DNA of 64,000 bases, from positions 248,001-312,000 of the forward strand of contig NZ_JAHKQL010000034.1 of assembly GCF_018861005.1 (NCBI RefSeq). Reading direction: 5' to 3'. Positions 41,570-51,114 of this stretch are shown here, piece after piece (position 1 is the first letter of the stretch; every line of letters begins with the position of its first letter). The position numbers and the translations under genes are program-made. Origin of the DNA: Polaribacter vadi (GTDB taxonomy: Bacteria > Bacteroidota > Bacteroidia > Flavobacteriales > Flavobacteriaceae). The notes beneath the pieces are model-generated. The model was not told the origin of the DNA. It was given only the letters and a program-made list of their open reading frames with translations, and did no database searches.

Positions 41570-43477
41570 CTATTTAATCAACTCGTAAGAACGTTTAATA
41601 AAGTTGGTTAACTCTTCACCATGTAATAGGTTTTGAGATAATTTTGCTAAATCAAAAGCTTGCGAAATTAAGTGTTTTTGCTTGTCTTCATCTGCAGATA
41701 AAATTTCTGAAACTAATGGGTTGTTTGTATTTACAATTAAGTTATACATATCAGGAAAATTACCCATTCCCATCATTCCTCCACCTCCAGAAGCTTGCAT
41801 TTCTTTCATTCTACGCATAAATTCTGGAACTGTAATTAAAAATGGAGAAGAATTAGAATCCATAGCTTCTAATTGAACTGTGTAGGTTTGTTTTGGTACA
41901 GCAGCTTCAATAATTGGCTTTAATTTGTCTTTTTCTTCATCAGATAATTTAGAAATTACAGCATCATCTTTTTTAATTAAATTATCAATAAAATCAGCAT
42001 CTACTCTTGTAAATTTAACTTTAGCATCTCCACCTTCTAATTTTTGCATTAAATGCGAAATAATTGGCGAATCTAAAATTACAACTTCATATCCTTTTGC
42101 AGTAGCCTCTTGTATGTAACTGTGTTGAGCATCTTTATTAGAAGCGTATAAAATTACGTGATTACCTTCTTTATCAGTCTGTGAATCTTTTGTTTTTTCA
42201 ATTAATTCATCAAAAGTAAAGTAAGTATCAGCAACTGTTGGGTATAAAGCAAATTTCTTTGCTTTATCAAAGAATTTATCTTCGGATAACATTCCGTATT
42301 CAATAATTACTTTGATGTCATTCCATTTTTGCTCAAAATCTGCTCTATCTTTTTTGAATAATGAAGATAATTTATCAGCAACCTTTTTAGTTATGTAACC
42401 AGAAATCTTTTTTACAGCACCATCAGCCTGTAAATAAGAACGAGAAACGTTTAAAGGAATGTCTGGAGAATCAATAACACCTTTTAGCATTTGTAAAAAG
42501 TCTGGTACAATTCCCTCAACATTATCTGTTACATATACTTGATTTTGATACAATTGTATTTTATCCTTTTGCATATCCATACTTTGGGTTAACTTAGGAA
42601 AGAATAAAATACCTGTTAAGTTAAAAGGATAATCTACATTTAAATGAATGTGGAATAATGACTCCTCAAATTGCATTGGATACAATTCTCTGTAGAAATT
42701 ATCATAATCTTCCTTTTCTAAATCAGCAGGTTTCTTAGTCCAAGCTGGGTCTGTATTATTGATAATATCATCAACTTCAATTTGTCTGTGAGGTTCAGTA
42801 GTTTCTTTACCTTCAGCATCTTTAGTTGTTTGTGGTTCATGAGTTGGATCGTTTACTTTTTTAGTACCGAATTTAATTGGCACTTGGTTAAAACGATTGT
42901 ACTTAGTTAACAAACCTTTAATTTTACCTTCTTCTAAAAATTCAGTAGAATCTTCTGCAATATGTAAAACAATTTCTGTACCTCTATCAGCTTTATCATT
43001 TTCTACTAAAGTATATTCAGGAGAACCATCACAAGTCCAGTGAGCAGCAGGTGCATCTTTAAAAGATTTTGTAAAGATTTCAACTTTATCAGCTACCATA
43101 AATGCTGAATAAAAACCTAAACCAAAGTGACCAATAACACCAGTTTCGTTTTTATCATCTTTATATTTATCTAAAAATTCTTCAGCACCAGAAAATGCAA
43201 TTTGGTTGATGTATTTTTCAACTTCATCCATTGTCATACCTAAACCTTGATCTTTAATAGTTAAGGTTTTTGCTTCTTCATTAATACTAATTTCTATTTT
43301 AGCATCACCTAATTCAGTTTTAGCTTCGCCAATAGAAATTAAGTGTTTCAATTTTGTAGTTGCATCAGTTCCGTTAGAAATTAATTCTCGTAAAAAGATT
43401 TCGTGATCAGAATACAAGAATTTTTTAATCAGCGGAAAAATATTTTCTACTGATACATTAATGTTTCCTTTGCTCAT
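41570..43477 (-). CDS. htpG: Molecular chaperone HtpG (Hsp90)
   Basis: Cytosolic ATP-dependent Hsp90 chaperone, 635 residues, full length. The GHKL ATPase domain shows FLRELISNGTDATTKLKHL (about 24-42, normally N-A-x-D-A), DQGLGMT, and GHFGLGFYSAFMVAD (about 117-131); the middle domain has FFPKLTQSMDMQ and LNVSRSYLQ (about 337-345), and the C-terminal dimerisation domain lies after 500. In the ATP site, NGTDA replaces the usual NASDA. It has its own terminator; the promoter was not resolved. Confidence 0.97.
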   Translation of the reverse strand: MSKGNINVSVENIFPLIKKFLYSDHEIFLRELISNGTDATTKLKHLISIGEAKTELGDAKIEISINEEAKTLTIKDQGLGMTMDEVEKYINQIAFSGAEEFLDKYKDDKNETGVIGHFGLGFYSAFMVADKVEIFTKSFKDAPAAHWTCDGSPEYTLVENDKADRGTEIVLHIAEDSTEFLEEGKIKGLLTKYNRFNQVPIKFGTKKVNDPTHEPQTTKDAEGKETTEPHRQIEVDDIINNTDPAWTKKPADLEKEDYDNFYRELYPMQFEESLFHIHLNVDYPFNLTGILFFPKLTQSMDMQKDKIQLYQNQVYVTDNVEGIVPDFLQMLKGVIDSPDIPLNVSRSYLQADGAVKKISGYITKKVADKLSSLFKKDRADFEQKWNDIKVIIEYGMLSEDKFFDKAKKFALYPTVADTYFTFDELIEKTKDSQTDKEGNHVILYASNKDAQHSYIQEATAKGYEVVILDSPIISHLMQKLEGGDAKVKFTRVDADFIDNLIKKDDAVISKLSDEEKDKLKPIIEAAVPKQTYTVQLEAMDSNSSPFLITVPEFMRRMKEMQASGGGGMMGMGNFPDMYNLIVNTNNPLVSEILSADEDKQKHLISQAFDLAKLSQNLLHGEELTNFIKRSYELIK

Positions 43478-43655
43478 AATTTATGTTTATTTTATATTAT
43501 TTTCTGATGTACAAGTAGTCAAAAAAAATACCAAAGATTTATTTATGACAAGATGACAGCATAATTAAAAATTGGCATAAAAGACTTTTATATTGAATTT
43601 TTACTATTTTAGCTTATTCCAAAAAAATAAATAATAAAAAACATACCAATAAAAT

Positions 43656-44663
43656 ATGTATAATTCAAAAATCACTGGCTTAGGGTATTTTGTTCCAGAA
43701 AATGTTGTGACGAACAACGATTTAAAAGAATTTATGGATACTTCTGATGAATGGATTCAAGAAAGAACAGGTATCAAAGAACGTAGATGGATAGACCCAA
43801 AAACTGGTGAAGATACATCAACAATGGGTGTAAAAGCTGCTAAGATTGCTATAGAAAGAGCAGGTTTAACTAAGGATGATATTGATTTTATTGTGTTTGC
43901 TACATTGAGTCCAGACATGTATTTTCCTGGAGGTGGAGTTCGTGTACAAGATATGCTAGATATGCCAACAATTGGTGCTTTAGATGTTAGAAACCAATGT
44001 TCTGGTTTTATTTATTCTATGTCTGTAGCAGATCAATTTATAAAAACAGGAATGTATAAAAACATTTTGGTAATTGGTTCTGAAAATCATTCTGGAGGTT
44101 TAGAAAAATCTACAAGAGGTAGAAACGTTTCTGTAATTTTTGGAGATGGAGCTGGAGCTGCAGTACTATCTAGATGCGAAGAAGAAGGTAAAGGAATTTT
44201 ATCATCACATTTACACTCAGAAGGTAAACACGCAAGAGAATTAATGTTAGAAGGCCCAAGTACTGGAAGATGGGTTCCAGAAATTATGGAAGCTAATGAT
44301 CCTGATGATGTTTCTTATTTTCCTTATATGAATGGGCAGTTTGTATTTAAACATGCTGTAACTCGTTTCTCAGAAGCAATTGTAGAAGGTTTACAAGCAA
44401 ATAATTTACAGAAAGAAGATATAGATATGTTAATTCCACATCAAGCCAATTTGAGAATTGCACAGTTTATACAAAAGAAGTTCAGGTTGGCAGATGATAA
44501 TGTTTATAATAATATTATGAACTATGGTAATACTACAGCTGCATCTGTAATTATAGCATTAACTGAAGCTTGGGAAAAAGGTAAAATAAAAGATAATGAT
44601 TTAGTTGTTTTAGCTGCTTTTGGTAGTGGTTTTACTTGGGGTTCTGTTATAATTCGTTGGTAA
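43656..44663 (+). CDS. fabH: 3-oxoacyl-[ACP] synthase III
   Basis: Starts fatty acid synthesis by condensing acetyl-CoA (or a branched acyl-CoA) with malonyl-ACP. The 335-residue thiolase-fold enzyme has the catalytic Cys115 in DVRNQCSGFIY, His in LIPHQANLRI (about 263) and Asn in NYGNTTAASV (about 293), giving the C-H-N triad of FabH. Length is standard. It is a single-gene unit followed by a strong terminator; no other fab genes are nearby, so a role in a special acyl pathway cannot be excluded. Confidence 0.93.
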   Translation: MYNSKITGLGYFVPENVVTNNDLKEFMDTSDEWIQERTGIKERRWIDPKTGEDTSTMGVKAAKIAIERAGLTKDDIDFIVFATLSPDMYFPGGGVRVQDMLDMPTIGALDVRNQCSGFIYSMSVADQFIKTGMYKNILVIGSENHSGGLEKSTRGRNVSVIFGDGAGAAVLSRCEEEGKGILSSHLHSEGKHARELMLEGPSTGRWVPEIMEANDPDDVSYFPYMNGQFVFKHAVTRFSEAIVEGLQANNLQKEDIDMLIPHQANLRIAQFIQKKFRLADDNVYNNIMNYGNTTAASVIIALTEAWEKGKIKDNDLVVLAAFGSGFTWGSVIIRW

Positions 44664-44685
44664 TTTGTATACTTAATTATAAATA

Positions 44686-44718
44686 AAAAAAGGTTTTACA
44701 TTTTGTAAAACCTTTTTT
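44686..44718. terminator. Bidirectional terminator after fabH
   Basis: A perfect 15-bp stem (44686-44700 with 44704-44718) and a 3-base loop with T runs on both strands, between convergent fabH and the outer-membrane receptor gene. Confidence 0.9.
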
Positions 44719-44748
44719 TATTGCATTAAAATTTAAAAATATAAAAGT

Positions 44749-47163
44749 TTAATTAACCCCCATACTTCCTTCAGTTTCGTTTTCTTCTCTGTATTTACGA
44801 TCTCTTTCTCTGTTTTTACCTTTACCAAAATTGTAAGAAAAACCAAGATAAATTGAGTTATATTCTAAAGTAAATTGCCCAACTTGAGTAAAAGGATTTG
44901 TAGTTGTAAAATCTATTTTATAACCATCAAAAATATCTGTACCTCTAATTGTAATAGCCCCATTACCATTAAATACAGTATACCTTGCTGCAACATTTAC
45001 CAAAAAGTAATCATCAATTTCTGATAAAATATTTTTACTGTTACCTCTGTAAGAAGCAGATAGCGTAAAACGTAACTTTTTAGTAGCTTTTAAGCTATTA
45101 CTAACTCTAGCTGTAAATAAAGTATTGTTAGCTACTTCTAAGCTATTATTTATAAAACCTTGATTATCTTGAAAATATAGATTTGTACTTGGTCTTAATG
45201 TCCACCAGTTAAAAGGCCTAAAACGTGATGAGAATTCTATACCATAACTTTCTGCACTTTCATAATTTGTATAAGAAAGTATTTGTCTATCTAAATTTGT
45301 AGCATCAATATTAATAATTTTACCAATTACATTACTGGTTTTTCTATAAAATGTACCAAAACTTAAATAACCATTTTTAATTGTTTTTGTATAATTAAGC
45401 TCGAAAGAATTAGTGAACTGTGGTACTAAATTTCTATTACCAACAGAAATTGAAAGAGGTGAGTTCCACTCTTGAATAGGTGTAATTTGGTCTATGCCAG
45501 GTCTATCAACTCTTCTGCTATAACTTATTTGAAATTGATTTTTTTCTGATGGATTATAGGTTATAAATGCAGATGGATAAATTTTGAAAATTTTATCAGT
45601 AATCGGTTCTAAATTTAATTGTTGGGTGTTAGAAAATATTCCATTTAAACTAAATTGTTCCAAACGTAAACCTGTTTGAAAACTGATTTTATTGTATTCT
45701 TTTGAAACATTTATATAAGCTGAGTAAATATCTCTATCATAATTTAATTTAGAGTTACCCACAGGTATTGTTGATGAATTTTGTGTAGAATTTATTTCTT
45801 GATCTGTATTTATTGAGTTATAAGCTTTTAAAAATCTTGATTCTAAACCGATTTCTAAAAGGCCATTATTAATGGGTTTGGAGTAATCTAAATTGGCTAG
45901 AAAAATGGAGTTATTATCAGAAATAAAATTATTGTAATTATATTCTTTATTAGTTGTGTCTAAATTTTCTGAAATTGTATCTTCTTGAGGATCTGTACTT
46001 TTTGTGTAATTAACTTCGAATTCTATGTACTCATCATTTTCAGATAAATTTAATTTATAGTCTAAATTGTAGGTAATTTCTTTTGTTTTAAAGATGGATA
46101 TATTTTCTGAATCAAAAATTAAATTATCATCTAAGGAACTTTTATTATCTACGTAAAAATCGGTATTTGTTAAACTTTGATTTGTGTAAAAGGATAAAGT
46201 GTTTTTATCATTTATGTAAAAATCAACACCAATTTTAGCAAAATGATTTGTAGAATTATCTAAAAAAATTAGGTCTTGATTTAAATTTTTATCCAATCTG
46301 TTAAAGAAAGAAAAGGTTTCGAATTTACCAAAATCGATACCATAGTTTCCATAAAAATTAAATTTATTTACTCTGTAATTAAAATCGAAAGAACCAGAAG
46401 GTCTTGTATTTATGCTGTGTTCTGCACCAAAATTTACAGTTCCATTAAAACCAATAACCTTATCCTTTTTAAGGATAATATTAATAATTCCACTCATTCC
46501 TTCAGGATTGTATTTTGCTGATGGATTAGTAATTAATTCTACTTTATTTACTGATGAAGAAGGGATTTGTTTTAAAATATCTGATGAAGACAAATTAGAG
46601 GGTTTGCCATCTATTAAAACCCGAACATTATTATTACCTCTTAAATTGATACTACCAGATTGATAATCTACATTTACTAAAGGAATGTTTTCTAGCATTT
46701 GCAAAGAATTAGAACCTGTAGAAGCTAAATCTTTACCTACATTAATAATTATTCGATCTATTTTTTTTTCGAAAGTAGAAGTTTCTGTTTCTATATTAAC
46801 TTGTTCAAGTTGATTAATTTCTTCTTGTAAAGAAATATTTATAAACGTTAGGTTTGGTGAATCTTTAGATAGAAAAATTCTTTTTTTTAAAGTTTTATAT
46901 CCTATAAATTGGATGTCTACAAAAATTGAATCTAAAGGTAAATTGGCTATTTTAAATCTCCCTTTACTGTCTGTAATTCCGCCAGAAATAATTTTAGAGG
47001 TTTTATCTTTACATACAATGTTTACATATTGTAAACTTTTTTTTGTTTTAAAATCGATAATATTACCAGAAATAATTCCATCATTTTTTTGGGGAGTACT
47101 TTGTGTTTGTGCATAAAATGAATGACAAATGATAACCACAATTAGTGTAAAAACCTTTTTCAT
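44749..47163 (-). CDS. Outer-membrane beta-barrel protein with CarboxypepD and TonB-plug domains (copy 1)
   Basis: An 804-residue outer-membrane protein. Order: signal peptide (to about 19), carboxypeptidase-regulatory-like domain (GIISGNIIDFKTKKSLQYVN to FIGYKTLKKR, about 28-100), plug domain with NNVRVLIDGKPSN and VELITNPSAKYNPEGMSG (about 175-225), then a barrel with YSRRVDRPGI near 555. It ends in a charged tail (GKGKNRERDRKYREENETEG). This is the barrel family related to TonB receptors, probably for import or surface display of an unknown substrate. Next to it is a paralogue of the same layout. Confidence 0.88.
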   Translation of the reverse strand: MKKVFTLIVVIICHSFYAQTQSTPQKNDGIISGNIIDFKTKKSLQYVNIVCKDKTSKIISGGITDSKGRFKIANLPLDSIFVDIQFIGYKTLKKRIFLSKDSPNLTFINISLQEEINQLEQVNIETETSTFEKKIDRIIINVGKDLASTGSNSLQMLENIPLVNVDYQSGSINLRGNNNVRVLIDGKPSNLSSSDILKQIPSSSVNKVELITNPSAKYNPEGMSGIINIILKKDKVIGFNGTVNFGAEHSINTRPSGSFDFNYRVNKFNFYGNYGIDFGKFETFSFFNRLDKNLNQDLIFLDNSTNHFAKIGVDFYINDKNTLSFYTNQSLTNTDFYVDNKSSLDDNLIFDSENISIFKTKEITYNLDYKLNLSENDEYIEFEVNYTKSTDPQEDTISENLDTTNKEYNYNNFISDNNSIFLANLDYSKPINNGLLEIGLESRFLKAYNSINTDQEINSTQNSSTIPVGNSKLNYDRDIYSAYINVSKEYNKISFQTGLRLEQFSLNGIFSNTQQLNLEPITDKIFKIYPSAFITYNPSEKNQFQISYSRRVDRPGIDQITPIQEWNSPLSISVGNRNLVPQFTNSFELNYTKTIKNGYLSFGTFYRKTSNVIGKIINIDATNLDRQILSYTNYESAESYGIEFSSRFRPFNWWTLRPSTNLYFQDNQGFINNSLEVANNTLFTARVSNSLKATKKLRFTLSASYRGNSKNILSEIDDYFLVNVAARYTVFNGNGAITIRGTDIFDGYKIDFTTTNPFTQVGQFTLEYNSIYLGFSYNFGKGKNRERDRKYREENETEGSMGVN

Positions 47164-47246
47164 ATACTTTTTTTAACTTTTTAATAACCTAGCAATTAGA
47201 GTTTTTTAAAAAATTTGTTAAAAGTAGTTAAAATTTTCTTAAAAAA

Positions 47247-47281
47247 AAACCTCAAAATTTGTGATGCAAAAAATGAGGTTT
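47247..47281 (-). terminator. Terminator of copy 2 barrel gene
   Basis: An 8-bp stem (47247-47254 with 47274-47281) around a 19-base loop; on the - strand the stem is followed by about nine T residues. It lies 32 bases after the stop of the copy 2 gene. Confidence 0.6.
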
Positions 47282-47312
47282 AATTTCAAATAATTATAAT
47301 TAGAGCTCTATT

Positions 47313-49706
47313 CTAAAAACCAGCTCCACCCTGTTTAATATTGTCATCTCTTTGTCTACGAGCTTTTGCTTTGTTTTTACCATTACCAAATCTGTAGTTA
47401 AAACCTAAGTATGTATTTCTGCTTTCCCACTGAAAACGACCATTTTGTATATAAGGATTTGTAGAATCAAAGGCAAATTTCATTCCTCTAAAAATATCAT
47501 TTACTCTAAATGTAATATTTCCTTTTCCTTTAAATACAGAATAATTAGCACCTAAATTTATCATCCACATTGGTTTAACATCCCATTGAATGTCTTGGTT
47601 TGCGCCTCTGTACATAGAGAATAATTGTAAACGTAAATTTTTAGTAACTGTAAAACTATTGCTTAGTCTAGCATTAAAAACTTCATTTTGTACTTCTATA
47701 GTTGTGGCATTTGCATTGCTTAAATCTGTAACTCCAAATTGTTTTTGAGAATAAAAATCTAAACTAGCATTTGCTCTCCACCATTTTGCAATTTTATAAT
47801 TTGTAGAAAATTCAAAACCAAAAGCATTTGTGTCATCAAAATTTGCGAAAGTTAAAATTTGTCTTATTTCATTAGCATCAGAAGGGTCTTTGTAAGTAAC
47901 TCTGTTAATAACATCGTTTATATTTCTGTAAAAAGTACCAAAAGTTACAGAACCACCTTTTATTTGTCTTGTGTAATTTACCTCGAAAGAATTTGTAAAT
48001 TGTGGTACTAATTCTGCATTACCTAAAGATGTTATTAAAGGCGTGCTCCATTCTCTTATTGGGTTTACTTGTTGTATACTTGGTCTATCTACTCTTCTGC
48101 TATAACTTAATTGAAATTGGTTTTTATCAGAAGGGTTATATGTAAAAAAGGCAGATGGATAAACTGTAAATATTTTATCTGTTACTTTTTCTGTAGCTTG
48201 GTTTTCTTGATTAAAAATACCTTCAATTTCGTAATTTTCTAGTCTAGCACCCAATTGCATACTAACTTTTCCAATTTTTTGGGCATAATTAACATATCCA
48301 GAAAAAATATCTCTATCATAACTAAAAGAAGAATTATCAAAATCTTGTTGCGTAGTTAAATTGGTATTATCTGTTTTATTTAGTCTGTATTCTAAACCTA
48401 ATTCTAATTTACCATCTTTAGCAACTGGTTTTGTATAATCTAAATTAATAAGCGTATTTTTTCCTAGATTATTAATATCATTTATATAATCTGGCTGAGT
48501 ATTTAAATCGAATTTATTTTCTAAAAAGTTAGGGTTATTATTTTCTGAATAAGTAGCTTCAAATTCTATATTATGTCCTTTTTTATCAAAATCGTGCTTA
48601 TAATTTATGTTGTAAGTTTCGTTTTTACTATCCGAAAGTGATGAATTTGGTGAGTTTTCGTATAAAGTACCATCACTCAAAGTTATTTTTGCTCTACCCA
48701 TGGCATTGCTATCAAACCAGTTTTGAGTAGTATAAAAAGACAATGTATTTTTATCATTTAAATAAACATCTGCACCAAATTTTAGTAAGTGAGATTCGTT
48801 TTCATTTACAAAAATAAAATCTTGATTATTAACTCCTGGTCTATTTACATAACCTTGGTTTAATTGGTCTCCACCATTAAAACCATAATTACCAAAGAAA
48901 TTTACTTTACCAGTTTTATAATTCATATTTGTTGATGCGTTATAACGTACATAATGACCAGCTTCTACACCAGAATTTATAGAGCCGTTAAAACCCATAT
49001 TTGCATTTTTGTTTAAGATGATATTAATAATACCACTCATACCTTCTGGGTTGTATTTTGCAGATGGATTTGTAATTAATTCCACACTTTTTATTGAAGT
49101 AGAAGGTATTTGTTTTAACAATTGCGCTGCAGAAATATTTGTTGGTTTACCATCTACTAAAACTCTTACATTTTCATTACCACGTAAACTAATGTTACCT
49201 GTTTGGCTGTCTACACTTACAGATTGTACATTGTTTAATAGTTCAGAAGCTGTTGCACCAGCAGAAGTTAAATCTTTACCAACGTTAATTACTTTTCTGT
49301 CTACCTTTTGTACAACTGTAGAGGTTTCTGCTCTTACAACTACTTCATCTAAAGAAGCATTGTCTTCGTTTAAAGTAATTGTGCCTAATTTAATTTCTTT
49401 AGTTTTATTGGTAATTAAAATTTCTTTAGAAAATGTTTTATAACCTATAAATTGTACTTCAATAATACTTTTTCCTTCTGGTATATCTTTAATTTTAAAA
49501 AGTCCATTTTCATTTGTAATTCCGCCAGTAATTATTTTTTTAGCCATATCACGAATTACAATATTTACATATGGTAAAGCTTGTTTTGTGTTGTTATCTA
49601 TAACTTTACCCGAAATTATACCGGGTTTGGGTAGTGTGTTTTTTGCCATTTGTGCAGAAGTACTTGCAGCCATAAAAAGCAATAATATTAATGTTATTTT
49701 TTTCAT
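47313..49706 (-). CDS. Outer-membrane beta-barrel protein with CarboxypepD and TonB-plug domains (copy 2)
   Basis: A 797-residue paralogue of the downstream gene, with signal peptide (to about 18), the regulatory-like domain (GIISGKVIDNNTKQALPYVN, FIGYKTFSKE), plug (NENVRVLVDGKPTN, VELITNPSAKYNPEGMSG, the latter shared verbatim with copy 1) and barrel (YSRRVDRPSI near 550). The tail is also basic (GKNKAKARRQRDDN). Sequence identity over the barrel is moderate, so the pair diverged a while ago and may serve different ligands. Separate terminators suggest independent regulation. Confidence 0.88.
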   Translation of the reverse strand: MKKITLILLLFMAASTSAQMAKNTLPKPGIISGKVIDNNTKQALPYVNIVIRDMAKKIITGGITNENGLFKIKDIPEGKSIIEVQFIGYKTFSKEILITNKTKEIKLGTITLNEDNASLDEVVVRAETSTVVQKVDRKVINVGKDLTSAGATASELLNNVQSVSVDSQTGNISLRGNENVRVLVDGKPTNISAAQLLKQIPSTSIKSVELITNPSAKYNPEGMSGIINIILNKNANMGFNGSINSGVEAGHYVRYNASTNMNYKTGKVNFFGNYGFNGGDQLNQGYVNRPGVNNQDFIFVNENESHLLKFGADVYLNDKNTLSFYTTQNWFDSNAMGRAKITLSDGTLYENSPNSSLSDSKNETYNINYKHDFDKKGHNIEFEATYSENNNPNFLENKFDLNTQPDYINDINNLGKNTLINLDYTKPVAKDGKLELGLEYRLNKTDNTNLTTQQDFDNSSFSYDRDIFSGYVNYAQKIGKVSMQLGARLENYEIEGIFNQENQATEKVTDKIFTVYPSAFFTYNPSDKNQFQLSYSRRVDRPSIQQVNPIREWSTPLITSLGNAELVPQFTNSFEVNYTRQIKGGSVTFGTFYRNINDVINRVTYKDPSDANEIRQILTFANFDDTNAFGFEFSTNYKIAKWWRANASLDFYSQKQFGVTDLSNANATTIEVQNEVFNARLSNSFTVTKNLRLQLFSMYRGANQDIQWDVKPMWMINLGANYSVFKGKGNITFRVNDIFRGMKFAFDSTNPYIQNGRFQWESRNTYLGFNYRFGNGKNKAKARRQRDDNIKQGGAGF

Positions 49707-49756
49707 TTGGGTTGATTTATATATTTTGGTTGATGTTTTTTAGACGAACAAAAGTT

Positions 49757-49764
49757 TATCTTTG
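49757..49764 (+). promoter_or_regulatory. Candidate -7 box for the CoA-binding protein gene
   Basis: TATCTTTG matches TAnnTTTG, 38 bases before the start codon. TTG at 49730-49732 is 24 bases upstream, longer than typical spacing. Confidence 0.45.
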
Positions 49765-49802
49765 TTACTAGATTTATCACCCTTTAACGAATTCTTAACA
49801 GT

Positions 49803-50165
49803 ATGAAAAACGAAACTTTAGTTATAGGAGCATCAACAAACCCAAATAGATATTCGAATATTGCTATTAAAAGATTAAGAGGTAAAGATTTAAATGTAAG
49901 AGCCTTAGGTTTAAGAAAAGGTGAGGTTTTAGATGTAATTATTGACGATGAAAAACTACATTATAAAGATATTGATACTGTTACTTTATATTTAAACCCA
50001 AAAAGACAAGTAGATTATTATAACTATATTATTAGCTTAAAACCAAGAAGAGTAATTTTTAATCCTGGTACAGAAAATATGGAGTTTGTAAAGTTGTTAA
50101 AAGAAAATAATATAGAGTCTGAAATTGCTTGTACTTTAGTTTTATTGTCTACAAACCAATATTAA
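49803..50165 (+). CDS. CoA-binding domain protein
   Basis: A 120-residue cytosolic protein with a Rossmann fold of the YccU-like CoA-binding family: TLVIGASTNPNRYSNIAIKRL (about 4-24) is the nucleotide loop, VTLYLNPKRQVDYYNYI is the second strand-helix, and RVIFNPGTENMEFVKLLKENNIE the third. It binds CoA in characterised relatives; its role is unknown. It is followed by an unusual long-spaced inverted repeat. Confidence 0.85.
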   Translation: MKNETLVIGASTNPNRYSNIAIKRLRGKDLNVRALGLRKGEVLDVIIDDEKLHYKDIDTVTLYLNPKRQVDYYNYIISLKPRRVIFNPGTENMEFVKLLKENNIESEIACTLVLLSTNQY

Positions 50166-50171
50166 AAAACA

Positions 50172-50273
50172 AAAATGGATTGGTTTGTTTAAAGTGTAAT
50201 AATATATTCTTTTTCAAAATATTGTAATATCTGATAAAACTTTTTTGTTTAACAGTTAAAACCAATCCATTTT
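50172..50273. repeat. Widely spaced 15-base inverted repeat in convergent intergenic region
   Basis: The arms 50172-50186 and 50259-50273 are perfectly complementary over 15 bases (AAAATGGATTGGTTT and its complement) with a 72-base centre. It sits between the ends of the CoA-binding gene and the LuxR-type gene, where a terminator is expected, but the wide spacing is unlike one. Confidence 0.7.
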
Positions 50274-50339
50274 GTACTAGTTAATTGCACTGCAAAAATA
50301 AAAATAGAAATTATTTATGGCAATACTCATAATGAGTAT

Positions 50340-51110
50340 TTATATTAATTTTGGATTGTTTTTAAAGTAGTTGATTAACTCAAAAGTAGAATCTATATTA
50401 ATTTTTTTTAAAATATTTCTTCTGTGAGTATTTACAGTATGAATGCTAATATTTAGTTTTTCCGCTATTGCTTCACTAGTGTTTTTTGTAATAATTAAAC
50501 GTATTATGTCTCGTTCTCTATTACTAATAACATCTAACAATTTTGTGCTAGAAATATTCTGATAATATAAAGTTTCATATTCGTTCTTATGATTTAAATA
50601 TTTTGCAGTAGCACAAATATCCATTTGATTATCAGAGTCTAATACAGTATAATGTGCCATACCAATTATTGGTTTATGAGCTTCATCAAACTGAAGTGGA
50701 GTTGTATTTTGAATTATATTTATGTAATTACCTTTTGCATTTTTTATTCTGTAGTTCCAAGTATAACTCATTCTTTTACGCTGTTCGTCATTTAACTCAG
50801 TCATTGTAAAAGTCATTAAATTTGTTAAACTTTTAATCCAAAGATTAACATCTTCAGGATGAAAAAGAGACCAGAAATAATCCATACCACCATTTATCAT
50901 TTTTTCGTTAGACAAGCCAGTACAAGATGTAAAGTTTTTACTGATAAATTCAAAATTCTGAGTAACAGTATTGGTAATGCAATAAAAAGTAGAGTTGTAG
51001 GGATAAAAATAATCTAATTCAATTAATTTTTTTATGTGTTCTTCAATTTCTACTTTTGGGTAGGTATCAAAGATTTCATTGTAGATTGAATTTATCTTGA
51101 TAGATTTCAT
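50340..51110 (-). CDS. PAS-LuxR-type transcriptional regulator
   Basis: A 256-residue DNA-binding protein. A PAS-like sensor (about 55-160) has CTGLSNEKMINGGMDYFWS and the HPEDV element typical of PAS-3 folds, YTWNYRIKNAKGNYI and GMAHYTVLD. The C-terminal HTH (about 190-250) is LuxR/NarL-type: LDVISNRERDIIRLIITKNT, SEAIAEKLNISIHTVNTHRRNIL. The signal is unknown. It is the last gene of the pyrR operon, starting 4 bases after rnz. Confidence 0.85.
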   Translation of the reverse strand: MKSIKINSIYNEIFDTYPKVEIEEHIKKLIELDYFYPYNSTFYCITNTVTQNFEFISKNFTSCTGLSNEKMINGGMDYFWSLFHPEDVNLWIKSLTNLMTFTMTELNDEQRKRMSYTWNYRIKNAKGNYINIIQNTTPLQFDEAHKPIIGMAHYTVLDSDNQMDICATAKYLNHKNEYETLYYQNISSTKLLDVISNRERDIIRLIITKNTSEAIAEKLNISIHTVNTHRRNILKKINIDSTFELINYFKNNPKLI

Positions 51111-51114
51111 TTTT

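Noticed and set aside
49009..49443. 144-codon + strand ORF opposite the barrel gene copy 2
   Set aside because: Antisense shadow of a well-supported receptor gene; composition and motifs do not suggest a protein.
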